64,000 nucleotides of DNA. Origin: Tatumella terrea (GTDB taxonomy: Bacteria > Pseudomonadota > Gammaproteobacteria > Enterobacterales > Enterobacteriaceae). Shown piece after piece: positions 17,890-25,808 of this stretch; position 1 is the stretch's first letter, and every line of letters starts with the position of its first letter. The position numbers were made by a program, and so were the translations under genes. The stretch is taken from positions 310,001 to 374,000 of the forward strand of contig NZ_BAAAFX010000006.1 in assembly GCF_039523755.1 (NCBI RefSeq), written 5' to 3'. A model generated the notes under the pieces. That model was not told the DNA's origin, made no database searches, and worked only from the letters and a program-made list of their open reading frames with translations.

Positions 17890-17986
17890 TCCCTGTTTAC
17901 CCTGACGAAGTCTTACACGCTTCGGGTCATCAGGCCCGTTATCACCGGGCCGTCACCCCGGCGGATGACTTCCGGTGACGGAAACG

Positions 17987-18565
17987 TCAGTGATTAAACC
18001 TGCGCGGAACCCCATGATGCCGGTTCGTCAGTGTCAGCAGAATAATTTCCCACAACCGGCGCAAACGTGAATGAATCTCTGGCTGATCGCATAATTCTGC
18101 GGCAGACAACCCGGGAATAATTAAAGGCTCAGTCAGTGTGGCAACAGGGCTGCATTCCTCGCTATAGTGCGCGCCCATGACCGTGATTATTTCGATTAGC
18201 TGAGCATGCGCGATGCCGGCCCGGGGGGAGAGGTTGGGTATCGATACCGGTTTATCTGTGAACTCTCCGCTGGATACACTCCAGTCGAGCGCATTTTTAA
18301 TGACACCAGTGACCCCATGAGCATATTCAGGACTGGCAATAATGACCCAATCCGCGGCCTGCAGGTTGCTTCTCCAGTCCGTAACCTCAGCGACAGGTAT
18401 TGTCTCATTATCAGGATTAAATAACGGGAGCGAGCCCAACCCTGTCTGAAAATGAAGGTTGATATTGTCTGGTTTTAGTCGGGCCAGGGCGTGTAAAAAG
18501 TTACTATTAACAGATGCCTGTCTCAGGCTTCCGGAAACGGCCAGGACATTGAATGCATCAGGCAT
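17987..18565 (-). CDS. NADPH-dependent FMN reductase family protein
   Basis: A 192-residue flavodoxin-fold reductase (PF03358-like). The flavin phosphate loop is VSGSLRQASVN at about residues 10-20, and the conserved ASPEYAHGVTGVIKNALDW motif at about 77-95 contacts the isoalloxazine ring. The family includes azo- and quinone reductases that use NAD(P)H. ATG 18565 is the natural start. The gene is divergent from the LysE-type exporter. Length is normal and no residue is missing. The physiological electron acceptor cannot be told from sequence. Confidence 0.87.
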   Translation of the reverse strand: MPDAFNVLAVSGSLRQASVNSNFLHALARLKPDNINLHFQTGLGSLPLFNPDNETIPVAEVTDWRSNLQAADWVIIASPEYAHGVTGVIKNALDWSVSSGEFTDKPVSIPNLSPRAGIAHAQLIEIITVMGAHYSEECSPVATLTEPLIIPGLSAAELCDQPEIHSRLRRLWEIILLTLTNRHHGVPRRFNH

Positions 18566-18852
18566 GCTGTGTCATCCTGTGAAATAAAAATTCGATCAGT
18601 CTCTCTACTATAGTCAGTAATGACTTAGCACAGAACGTTTTTTTGCTACACCTGCCGGGTTGTGACCTCACCGGGACAGTGCGCCGGTTCTCCTTGCCGT
18701 GACGGGCCGGGTTCGTGAGGTTATCCTCAGACGCTGCCAAAGGAAGAAACAATCGCTGCCCGGCAAAACAGGGCGGGTTTACTGATTTCATTACGCTGTG
18801 CCGTCACGCACTGGCGACAGGGGATTTGTTAAAGCATGTGTTGTTGTATTTT

Positions 18853-19454
18853 ATGGAAATAAATCTTATCGGCTTTCTGCCTGCATTACTGCCGGTGGCG
18901 TTGACCCCCGGGGCCAGTTTTACACTGGTGATGAGCAGCGCATTATCGGGCGGACGCCGGGGGTTATTCAATACGCTCGCCGGAACCGCATTGGGGATCT
19001 ACACCCATGCGCTCCTTATCGGATTAGGGATATCGGCGGTCATTGTCACGGTACCGGCACTCTTTGCAGTACTGAAAATCGCCGGTGCTCTCTGGCTGCT
19101 CTGGCTGGGGGTCGCACTCATCCGCAGCGGGATGAAGGCCACGCAGGGCGTTCTGCCGGAGACCGCGCAACCGGTCAGTCTGCGGGGCGCGTGGACAGCC
19201 AATATCCTCAACCCCAAAGCGATCATTTTTTATCTGACCGTTGTTTCACAGTTTGCCGGACAGCAGGAGGGCGTAAGCCATTATCTGATGCTGGCTTCCG
19301 TCCATGTGATCGTCATGAGTCTCTGGCTGGTCGCGGTTAGCCAGGTGCTTGTATTTTCTGCAACAAAAACGGATACCCTGGTATTAAAAAAGTCATTAAC
19401 ATGGCAGGCGGTGTATTGCTTATCGTATCGTCCCTGCACAGTCTCTTCTGCTGA
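18853..19454 (+). pseudogene. LysE/RhtB-family amino-acid exporter with a 3' frameshift
   Basis: A LysE-type membrane exporter starting MEINLIGFLPALLPVALTPG, with the family motif LTPGASFTLVMSSALSGGRRG and five to six helices. At GTATTAAAAAAGTC (19381-19394) the frame changes: adding one A to the A6 run gives KKVINMAGGVLLIVSSLHS and a stop at 19454, exactly the usual LysE C-terminus of about 200 residues. As written, the frame instead runs on for about 75 unrelated residues to 19677, into the higBA promoter. It is therefore either a recent pseudogene, a slippage-expressed gene or a sequence error. The substrate is unknown. Confidence 0.75.
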
Positions 19455-19621
19455 ACGGCCGGTATGGGTAATCATTTCACCACGCTGTTTGCTCAGCCAC
19501 GAGACCAGTATACCGGCCGGAAATGATAGCCTTCAGACCCGGACATCACACCCGGTGAAAGCCAGCATTCTGTGTTATGTGAGAGAGATCGCCGACCGCA
19601 AAGGTTTTTTGACAGAAGTGC

Positions 19622-19669
19622 TTGAGTCCCGTTTTGGGAGGTGTATAGTCAATCCCATATTGGGACTCA
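19622..19669 (+). promoter_or_regulatory. higBA promoter and palindromic operator
   Basis: A -35-like TTGAGT (19622-19627) and -10-like TATAGT (19644-19649) are 16 bp apart. Overlapping them are nested palindromes: TGAGTCCC pairs with GGGACTCA at the two ends, and TCCC-N4/5-GGGA occurs twice (around 19627-19638 and 19653-19665). Such paired dyads are typical of HigA/HigBA autorepression. Confidence 0.65.
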
Positions 19670-19679
19670 GGGAGTGAAT

Positions 19680-19979
19680 ATGAATGTTGCAGCAAAAAGG
19701 ATATTGGCAGACTTCTGTACGATACATGCTGACGCAAAAGGGCCGGTGTCGGCCTGGTACCAGGAAGTCAGTAAAGCACACTGGCATTCACCGCAGGACA
19801 TAAAGCGCCAATACCGCTCAGTTGATTTTTTAGAACATCACCGTGTTGTTTTTGACATCAAGGGCAACACTTATCGGATCATAGGTAGCGTTGCTTATGC
19901 CCAACAAGCTGTATTCATTAAGTTTGTTGGCACTCATGCTGAATACAGTAAAATTGATGCAAAGAAGGTGACACTATGA
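19680..19979 (+). CDS. higB: HigB-type mRNA interferase toxin
   Basis: A 99-residue RelE-superfamily toxin of the HigB type, which cleaves translated mRNA on the ribosome. Family landmarks are WYQEVSKAHWHSPQDIKRQY, the central VVFDIKGNTYRIIGSVAYA and the C-terminal FIKFVGTHAEYSKID. Start ATG 19680 has GGGAG upstream and lies just downstream of the palindromic operator. The stop overlaps the antitoxin start in ATGA. The toxin-first order is characteristic of higBA. The locus is intact, and sits directly behind the frameshifted LysE gene, consistent with insertion of a mobile TA module near it. Confidence 0.92.
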   Translation: MNVAAKRILADFCTIHADAKGPVSAWYQEVSKAHWHSPQDIKRQYRSVDFLEHHRVVFDIKGNTYRIIGSVAYAQQAVFIKFVGTHAEYSKIDAKKVTL

Positions 19980-20401
19980 CATATCAGGTTAAGCCTATCC
20001 GCAATGAGACGGATTATCTTAACGCACTGGCGCTCATTGAGCCGTTGTTTGACTCTCAGCCAGAGCCAGGTACCGAAGAGGGTGACTTTATGGAAGTGAT
20101 GGTTACCCTGATTGCGGCCTATGAAGATATCCATCACAAAATTGCACCTCCCACCGCGGTTGAGGCAATTAAGTTTCGTATGGAGCAGCAGGCGCTGAGT
20201 GTGCAGGATGTCGCCCGAATGATCAGGGCGACATCTTCCCGGGTCTACGAAATACTCAACGGAACCCGGCAGCTTTCCAAGGCACAGATTCTGGCACTCC
20301 ACCAGCAAACAGGGATCCCGTTAGAGTCGCTGTTGTCTGATGTTCAGGTCGCCAGAGACCGGCAGCGCCGCACGGCGACGGGCCTGACACTACACGCCTG
20401 A
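19976..20401 (+). CDS. higA: HigA-type antitoxin with XRE-family HTH
   Basis: A 141-residue antitoxin that neutralises HigB and represses the operon. The N-terminal half (residues 1-65) is the toxin-binding region typical of the longer HigA class. The C-terminal half holds the helix-turn-helix (LSVQDVARMIRATSSRVYEILNGTRQLSKAQILALHQQTG). Start ATG overlaps the higB stop by four bases. The palindromes at 19622-19669 are the likely binding site. Confidence 0.92.
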   Translation: MTYQVKPIRNETDYLNALALIEPLFDSQPEPGTEEGDFMEVMVTLIAAYEDIHHKIAPPTAVEAIKFRMEQQALSVQDVARMIRATSSRVYEILNGTRQLSKAQILALHQQTGIPLESLLSDVQVARDRQRRTATGLTLHA

Positions 20402-20485
20402 ATGACCTTAATGTAGCGTGGGTCCTCCTGCCGGGAGGGCCTGCTGACAGGGGCTTCGGCCCAATCAACGAGTAACGGAGGTCAT

Positions 20486-21352
20486 ATGAAACAACCTGAA
20501 GTCGCAGTACTGGGACTGGGTGCCATGGGGCACGCCTTTGCCGGTAACCTGCTGAAAAAGGGGTTTGCCGTTTATGGCTGGAACCGTAGCCCGGAAAAGG
20601 GCGAAGATTTAAGACAACCGGGTTTCACGCTGGCGGATTCTCCCGCCGCGGCAGTCAGCCAGGCGTCGGTGATCATCACCATGTTACCGGACGAAAAGAC
20701 GACCCATGAAGTACTGACCCAGGCACTGCACGCGATACCGCAGGGAGCGACCGTCTGTCAGATGGGGACCCTCGGTGTGGAAGGGACGGAAAAGTTACAT
20801 CGGCTGCTGAGCGAGCAGCGTCCGGATATTCTTTTTCTCGATGCGCCGGTCTCCGGCACCAAAGCCCCGGCGGAAAATGCGCAGATTACTGTGCTGGCCA
20901 GCGGTGACCGTTCGCGTGCCGGGGCAGCAGAACAGGTGTTTGCGGCCATCAGTAAAGCCACGCTCTGGCAGGGTGACGCCGGGGCCGGTTCACGGATGAA
21001 GCTGGTGGTGAACAGCTGGCTGATAGGTCTGATGCAGAGCCTGGCAGAAAGTGAACGTCTGGCAGAAAGCCTGGGGTTTGGTCCGCAGGACTTCTGGCAG
21101 GCCCTGGAAGGCGGCCCACTGGCTGCACCCTATGCGAAAGTTAAATTGCAGATGATCGAAAGTGGTGACTTTTCGCCGCAAATGCAGCTTATCTGGGCAT
21201 TAAAAGATGCGAAGCTGGCCGTTGATGCCGGTAATGCCGCACAGTTACCGGCACTGGAGAACATCACCCGTCTCTGGCAACAGGCGGTGGATGACGGACT
21301 CGGTGAGCAGGATCTGGCAGTGATCAGCCGCTATCTGGCTGAACGTCAGTAA
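20486..21352 (+). CDS. NAD(P)-dependent 3-hydroxyisobutyrate dehydrogenase-like oxidoreductase
   Basis: A 288-residue beta-hydroxyacid dehydrogenase. The dinucleotide-binding motif GLGAMGHAFAGNL is at about 11-23, the substrate-binding DAPVSGTKAPAENA at about 120-133 and the catalytic-lysine region GAGSRMKLVVNSW at about 170-182. The C-terminal helical domain is complete. Members include HIBADH, GlxR/GarR and imine reductase-like enzymes; this one has DAPVSGT rather than DAPVSGG, a variation seen in some uncharacterised subgroups. It is preceded by GGAGG and is followed 54 bp later by the dipeptidase gene, with which it may be co-transcribed. Substrate unknown. Confidence 0.87.
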   Translation: MKQPEVAVLGLGAMGHAFAGNLLKKGFAVYGWNRSPEKGEDLRQPGFTLADSPAAAVSQASVIITMLPDEKTTHEVLTQALHAIPQGATVCQMGTLGVEGTEKLHRLLSEQRPDILFLDAPVSGTKAPAENAQITVLASGDRSRAGAAEQVFAAISKATLWQGDAGAGSRMKLVVNSWLIGLMQSLAESERLAESLGFGPQDFWQALEGGPLAAPYAKVKLQMIESGDFSPQMQLIWALKDAKLAVDAGNAAQLPALENITRLWQQAVDDGLGEQDLAVISRYLAERQ

Positions 21353-21406
21353 ATTGTCCCGGAGCAGGGGGATCACAGCCCTCTGCCTTCCTATGGATCA
21401 GACAGT

Positions 21407-22435
21407 ATGACGATAACGACTTATTTTGATGGCCATAACGATTTACTGATGCAGTTGTGGCTGCAACATCCGGAAAATCCGGAACATTACTTCTTCCGCA
21501 CCGGCTGCGACGGTCATCTGGATTTTAGCCGCATCCGCCAGGGCCGGTTAGGGGCGGCATTTTTTGCTCTCTTCGTCCCGCCGGAAAGTTATGTCGCCAG
21601 GCATTTTCCACAGCGCCTCGGGGCATTAGGTGACAGTGTCACCGTCATGCGCGAACAGCTGGCTATTCTCGGTCGTCTGGAACAGTTTTCAGACGGTCAG
21701 GCCAGAATCTGCCGCACGGCCGCAGAGGTGCGTCACTGCCTGGAAAACGGTGTACTGGCGATGATTGCCCATATTGAAGGGGCGGACGCGCTGGATACGG
21801 AAGGTGTGTTACTGAACGAGTTTTATCAGGGTGGGGTTCGCAGTGTCGGTCCGTTCTGGAATAACCCCAACCGGTTCGGCGAGGGTGTGACCGGCAGTTT
21901 CCCGGGGTCACCGGACAGCGGACCGGGGCTGACGGACAAAGGGATCGATTTTATCCGCCAGCTCGGTGCGCTGAACCTGATCATCGATGTCTCGCATATG
22001 AACCAGCAGGCATTTTTTGATACCGCGCGCTACAGCCATCAGCCACTGGTGGCGACCCATTCTAATGCCCATGCACTCTGCCCCCAGCCGCGTAACCTGA
22101 CCGATGAGCAATTACGTATCCTGGCAGAGAGTGGCGGGGTGGCAGGTATCAATTTCGGTAATGCTTTTCTGCGACCGGACGGTCAGCGCAATGACGATAC
22201 CCCGGCGGAACTGATCACCCGACATATCCGTTATATGATCAACCATGCCGGTGAAGACCATGTGGCGCTGGGCTCAGACTTTGACGGCGCCAGCGTGCCT
22301 GCTGCCCTGAAGGATGTCACCGGGTTGCCGGCCATCGAAGAGAGTCTGCACCGGGCAGGGCTGAGCGGGGCAGTGATCGACAAAGTCTGCCGTTATAACT
22401 GGTTACGTATTGTTGAACATTTTATGGCAGCTTAA
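21407..22435 (+). CDS. Peptidase family M19 membrane-dipeptidase-like zinc enzyme
   Basis: A 342-residue metallopeptidase of the renal dipeptidase family. The N-terminal FDGHNDLL holds the first zinc ligands (His-x-Asp), IAHIEGAD supplies the bridging Glu, ATHSNAHALCPQPRNLTD supplies His ligands, and HVALGSDFDGA is the conserved terminal Asp motif. No signal peptide, so likely cytosolic. It lies 150 bp upstream of pqqA in the same direction. M19 enzymes sit beside pqq genes in several bacteria, so a role in processing the cross-linked PqqA product is an attractive but unproven idea. PqqF is also present. Confidence 0.88.
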   Translation: MTITTYFDGHNDLLMQLWLQHPENPEHYFFRTGCDGHLDFSRIRQGRLGAAFFALFVPPESYVARHFPQRLGALGDSVTVMREQLAILGRLEQFSDGQARICRTAAEVRHCLENGVLAMIAHIEGADALDTEGVLLNEFYQGGVRSVGPFWNNPNRFGEGVTGSFPGSPDSGPGLTDKGIDFIRQLGALNLIIDVSHMNQQAFFDTARYSHQPLVATHSNAHALCPQPRNLTDEQLRILAESGGVAGINFGNAFLRPDGQRNDDTPAELITRHIRYMINHAGEDHVALGSDFDGASVPAALKDVTGLPAIEESLHRAGLSGAVIDKVCRYNWLRIVEHFMAA

Positions 22436-22469
22436 AAGAATTTAGTCATCTTTTCATTGACCTCTGCTT

Positions 22470-22490
22470 GACAAAGGCGCAACATTTGTC
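22470..22490. promoter_or_regulatory. Palindrome upstream of pqqA (possible operator)
   Basis: GACAAA (22470-22475) and TTTGTC (22485-22490) form a 6-bp inverted repeat with a 9-base spacer, overlapping a TTGACA -35-like hexamer (22468-22473). It lies in the 150-bp gap before pqqA. No convincing -10 was found at the expected distance, so this is only a candidate control element. Confidence 0.35.
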
Positions 22491-22585
22491 GGCCTTGTGA
22501 GGGTGTGGATTGCGGGGAAACCGGGCCGCATCCGGTCACAGGCTATGTTTCGGACATTAACATTCTAAGTATTAAGGTCATAATT

Positions 22586-22657
22586 ATGTGGAAAAAACCT
22601 GAATTCGTCGATATGCGCCTGGGTATGGAAGTGACTCTGTACATTTCCAACCGTTAA
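22586..22657 (+). CDS. pqqA: PqqA, precursor peptide of pyrroloquinoline quinone
   Basis: A 23-residue ribosomal peptide beginning MWKKPEFVDMRLGMEV and ending TLYISNR. Glu15 and Tyr19 form the conserved E-V-T-L-Y motif whose side chains are cross-linked by PqqE and become the PQQ skeleton. The length and sequence are nearly identical to Klebsiella PqqA. The gene heads the operon and is separated from pqqB by 60 bp containing a stem-loop, which fits the high precursor demand. Confidence 0.97.
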   Translation: MWKKPEFVDMRLGMEVTLYISNR

Positions 22658-22670
22658 TTATCCGGTGTCA

Positions 22671-22697
22671 TAAGTGGCCGCTTTCGGGCGGCACTTA
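22671..22697 (+). promoter_or_regulatory. Stem-loop between pqqA and pqqB (attenuator-like)
   Basis: TAAGTG (22671-22676) pairs with CACTTA (22692-22697), and CCGC (22678-22681) with GCGG (22688-22691), leaving one bulged G and a six-base loop. A short CCTTT follows. Partial termination or 3'-end protection here would raise pqqA relative to the enzyme genes, as reported for other pqq operons. Confidence 0.65.
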
Positions 22698-22717
22698 CCT
22701 TTAGTAAAGAGTATTTT

Positions 22718-23635
22718 ATGTTTATCAAAGTGCTGGGCTCTGCTGCCGGTGGTGGTTTCCCGCAGTGGAACTGTAATTGCAGCAACTGTAAAGGGCTGCG
22801 TGACGGTACCATCAATGCTCACGCCAGAACACAGTCTTCCATCATCGTCAGTGATAACGGTGAGGACTGGGTCTTATGTAACGCCTCTCCGGATATCTCC
22901 CGACAAATTTTCCTGACCCCTGAGCTGGTAAAGCAAGGTGCACTGCGCGGTACCGCCATCGGGGATATTATTCTGACCGATAGCCAGATAGACCACACCA
23001 CCGGGCTTTTAAGCCTGCGTGAAGGCTGTCCGCACCGCGTCTGGTGTACAGACGAAGTCCATCAGGATCTCAGCACCGGCTTTCCGGTCTTCCCGATGTT
23101 GAAACACTGGAATGGTGGTCTGCAGCACCATGCTATTCGTCCGCTTGAACCTTTCAGCGTAACGGTCTGCGGTAACCTGACATTTACCGCGGTGCCTATT
23201 CTCAGTAATGCACCCCCTTATTCACCTTACCGTGATCGTCCTCTGCCCGGACACAATGTCGCGTTGTTCATTGAAAACAGAGCGAATGGCCAATCGTTAT
23301 TCTACGCCCCCGGACTGGGTGAGCCGGATGACGTGATCCTGCCGTGGCTGAAAAAAGCCGACTGTCTGTTGATCGATGGCACCGTCTGGCAGGATGATGA
23401 ATTACTGAGCACCGGCGTCGGTAAAAACACCGGCCGGGCCATGGGGCATCTGGCACTCGCCGAAGAGCAGGGGCTGATGACACTGCTGGCATCGTTACCT
23501 GCCAGCCGCAAAATTCTTATTCATATCAACAACACCAATCCCATCCTCAATGAGGATTCGCCACAACGCCGGTTCCTGCAACAGCAGGGCATCGAGGTCA
23601 GTTGGGACGGAATGGCGATACAGCTACAGGATTAA
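22718..23635 (+). CDS. pqqB: PqqB, metallo-beta-lactamase-fold enzyme of PQQ biosynthesis
   Basis: A 305-residue PqqB, which hydroxylates tyrosine-containing intermediates in the pathway. The cysteine-rich N-terminal signature GGGFPQWNCNCSNCKGLR (residues 12-29) is hallmark. Later family motifs are LTDSQIDHTTGLLSLREG and ILIHINNTNPIL. Full length, start ATG 22718 with AGAG upstream. It lies 60 bp after pqqA and 3 bp before pqqC. Confidence 0.97.
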   Translation: MFIKVLGSAAGGGFPQWNCNCSNCKGLRDGTINAHARTQSSIIVSDNGEDWVLCNASPDISRQIFLTPELVKQGALRGTAIGDIILTDSQIDHTTGLLSLREGCPHRVWCTDEVHQDLSTGFPVFPMLKHWNGGLQHHAIRPLEPFSVTVCGNLTFTAVPILSNAPPYSPYRDRPLPGHNVALFIENRANGQSLFYAPGLGEPDDVILPWLKKADCLLIDGTVWQDDELLSTGVGKNTGRAMGHLALAEEQGLMTLLASLPASRKILIHINNTNPILNEDSPQRRFLQQQGIEVSWDGMAIQLQD

Positions 23636-23638
23636 AAC

Positions 23639-24394
23639 ATGACGATAACCACCCCCCTGAGCAGGCAGGCTTTTGAACAGGCATTGCGGGACAAAGGTGC
23701 CTGTTACCATATTTATCACCCTTACCATATTGCCATGCACAACGGTCAGGCGACCCGTGAACAGATCCAGGGCTGGGTTGCGAACCGCTTCTATTATCAG
23801 ACCAACATTCCGCTGAAAGATGCGGCAATTATGGCGAACTGTCCGGACCCGGCGACCCGGCGCAAGTGGGTGCAGCGTATTCTTGATCATGACGGTGCAG
23901 ACGGCAGTGAAGGCGGAATCGAAGCCTGGTTACAGCTTGGCGAGGCGGTGGGGTTATCGCGTGAAGAATTACTGTCTGAAAAACATGTCTTACCCGGCGT
24001 GCGTTTCGCGGTGGATGCGTATGTGAATTTTGCCCGGCGCGCCAGCTGGGAAGAGGCCGCCTGCAGCTCTCTGACGGAACTGTTTGCTCCGCAAATTCAC
24101 CAGTCCCGTCTGGACAGCTGGCCTCAGCACTATCCGTGGATCAAAGAGGAAGGTTACTTCTATTTCCGCAGCCGTCTGAGCCAGGCCCGCCGCGATGTTG
24201 AACACGGTTTGGCACTGGCGCTTGACCACTTTGACACCGCAGACAAACAGAACCGGATGCTGGAAATTCTGCAGTTCAAGCTGGATATTCTCTGGACGAT
24301 GCTGGATGCCATGACCATGGCCTACAGCCTGCAACGCCCTCCTTATCATACCGTGACAGATCAGCCGGTCTGGCACACAACCCGACTGGTATAA
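23639..24394 (+). CDS. pqqC: PqqC, pyrroloquinoline-quinone synthase
   Basis: A 251-residue cofactorless oxidase that carries out the last ring closure and eight-electron oxidation to PQQ. Recognisable blocks: YHIYHPYHIAMHNGQATREQIQGWV at the start (His residues of the active site), NRFYYQTNIPLKDAAIMANC, and RILDHDGADGSEGGIEAW. Complete and all helical, as in the Klebsiella enzyme (251 residues). Starts 3 bp after the pqqB stop. Confidence 0.97.
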   Translation: MTITTPLSRQAFEQALRDKGACYHIYHPYHIAMHNGQATREQIQGWVANRFYYQTNIPLKDAAIMANCPDPATRRKWVQRILDHDGADGSEGGIEAWLQLGEAVGLSREELLSEKHVLPGVRFAVDAYVNFARRASWEEAACSSLTELFAPQIHQSRLDSWPQHYPWIKEEGYFYFRSRLSQARRDVEHGLALALDHFDTADKQNRMLEILQFKLDILWTMLDAMTMAYSLQRPPYHTVTDQPVWHTTRLV

Positions 24395-24396
24395 CC

Positions 24397-24678
24397 ATGA
24401 GTTTTGAACAATCGGTGGTCATTTTCCGCCGCGGATATCGCATGCAATGGGAAGCCGCCCAGAATTGTCATGTCATTCTTTACCCGGAAGGTATGGCGAA
24501 ACTGAATGAAACGGCAGCGATCATCCTGGAACAGGTGGACGGAAAGCGGACAGTGGCGCAGATCATCGACCTGCTGAACCAGCGTTTTCCGGAGGCAGGC
24601 GGCGTGGATGACGATGTGACCGATTTCCTGCAGGCGGCCGGTAAGCAGAAATGGATTATGTTCCATGACGCAAATTAA
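24397..24678 (+). CDS. pqqD: PqqD, peptide chaperone of PQQ biosynthesis
   Basis: A 93-residue winged-helix peptide-binding protein that presents PqqA to PqqE. The typical start FRRGYRMQWEAAQNCHVILYPEG and the central KLNETAAIILEQVDGKRTVAQI are conserved. It starts 2 bp after the pqqC stop and overlaps pqqE by 14 bp, which agrees with coupled synthesis of the two interacting proteins. Confidence 0.96.
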   Translation: MSFEQSVVIFRRGYRMQWEAAQNCHVILYPEGMAKLNETAAIILEQVDGKRTVAQIIDLLNQRFPEAGGVDDDVTDFLQAAGKQKWIMFHDAN

Positions 24679-25804
24679 TCCTGAGATTAAAGCCCCGCTC
24701 TGGCTACTGGCAGAGCTGACCTATCGCTGTCCGCTGCAGTGCCCGTACTGCTCGAACCCGCTCGACTTTGCCAGAGAGCAGTCTGAGCTGACCACGGAGC
24801 AGTGGCTGACCGTTTTTCGTCAGGCACGTGAGATGGGCAGTGTACAACTCGGTTTTTCCGGCGGAGAGCCTTTAGTCCGTAAAGACCTGCCGGAACTGAT
24901 TGCCGGGGCGCGTGAGCTCGGGTTTTACACCAATCTGATCACTTCCGGGATCGGGCTGACCCGCAAAAAACTGGATACTTTTGCCGAAGCGGGGCTGGAC
25001 CACATCCAGATCAGCTTTCAGGCCAGTGATGAAACGCTGAATGCCGCCCTGGCGGGCTCGGAAAAAGCCTTCCATCAGAAACTGGAAATGGCGAAAGCGA
25101 TCAAAGCCCATGGCTATCCGATGGTGCTTAACTTTGTTCTGCACCGGCATAATATTGATCAGATCGACCGCATCATTGAGTTATGCATTCAGCTGGAAGC
25201 GGATGATGTTGAACTGGCCACCTGCCAGTTTTATGGCTGGGCCCAACTGAACCGCGAAGGGTTATTACCGACCCGGGATCAGATTGCGCGGGCGGAAGCG
25301 GTGGTAAAACGTTATCGCGAGAAGATGCAGGCCGACGGCAATCTGACCAATCTGTTATTTGTGACGCCGGACTACTATGAAGAACGTCCGAAAGGGTGCA
25401 TGGGGGGCTGGGGCGCAATTTTTATGAACGTGACACCGGACGGCACTGCGTTACCCTGTCACAGCGCCCGTCAGTTACCGATAGAGTTTCCGTCGGTGCT
25501 GGATAACAGCTTGCAGCACATCTGGTATCAGTCCTTTGGCTTTAATCGCTACCGTGGCTATGACTGGATGCCGGAACCCTGCCGCTCCTGCGATGAAAAA
25601 GAGAAAGATTTCGGGGGTTGTCGCTGTCAGGCCTTTATGCTGACCGGTAACGCAGACAATGCGGACCCGGTGTGCAGTAAATCGCCTCACCACGATAAAA
25701 TCCTGCAGGCGCGGCGTGAAGCCGATTGCAGTGATATTCGTGTCGCCCAACTGCAGTTCCGTAATCAGAAAAACTCGAAGGTGATCTTCACCTCCCGCGG
25801 GTAA
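24665..25804 (+). CDS. pqqE: PqqE, radical SAM enzyme cross-linking Glu and Tyr of PqqA
   Basis: A 379-residue radical SAM/SPASM enzyme. The SAM-cluster motif is Cys22-x3-Cys26-x2-Cys29 (YRCPLQCPYCSNP); GFSGGEPLVRKD follows at about 62-73. C-terminal auxiliary-cluster cysteines are visible in KGCMGGWG, LPCHSARQ and EPCRSCDEKEKDFGGCRCQ. All ligands appear present, so it should be active. It begins inside the 3' end of pqqD. Confidence 0.97.
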   Translation: MTQINPEIKAPLWLLAELTYRCPLQCPYCSNPLDFAREQSELTTEQWLTVFRQAREMGSVQLGFSGGEPLVRKDLPELIAGARELGFYTNLITSGIGLTRKKLDTFAEAGLDHIQISFQASDETLNAALAGSEKAFHQKLEMAKAIKAHGYPMVLNFVLHRHNIDQIDRIIELCIQLEADDVELATCQFYGWAQLNREGLLPTRDQIARAEAVVKRYREKMQADGNLTNLLFVTPDYYEERPKGCMGGWGAIFMNVTPDGTALPCHSARQLPIEFPSVLDNSLQHIWYQSFGFNRYRGYDWMPEPCRSCDEKEKDFGGCRCQAFMLTGNADNADPVCSKSPHHDKILQARREADCSDIRVAQLQFRNQKNSKVIFTSRG

Positions 25805-25808
25805 CCGG

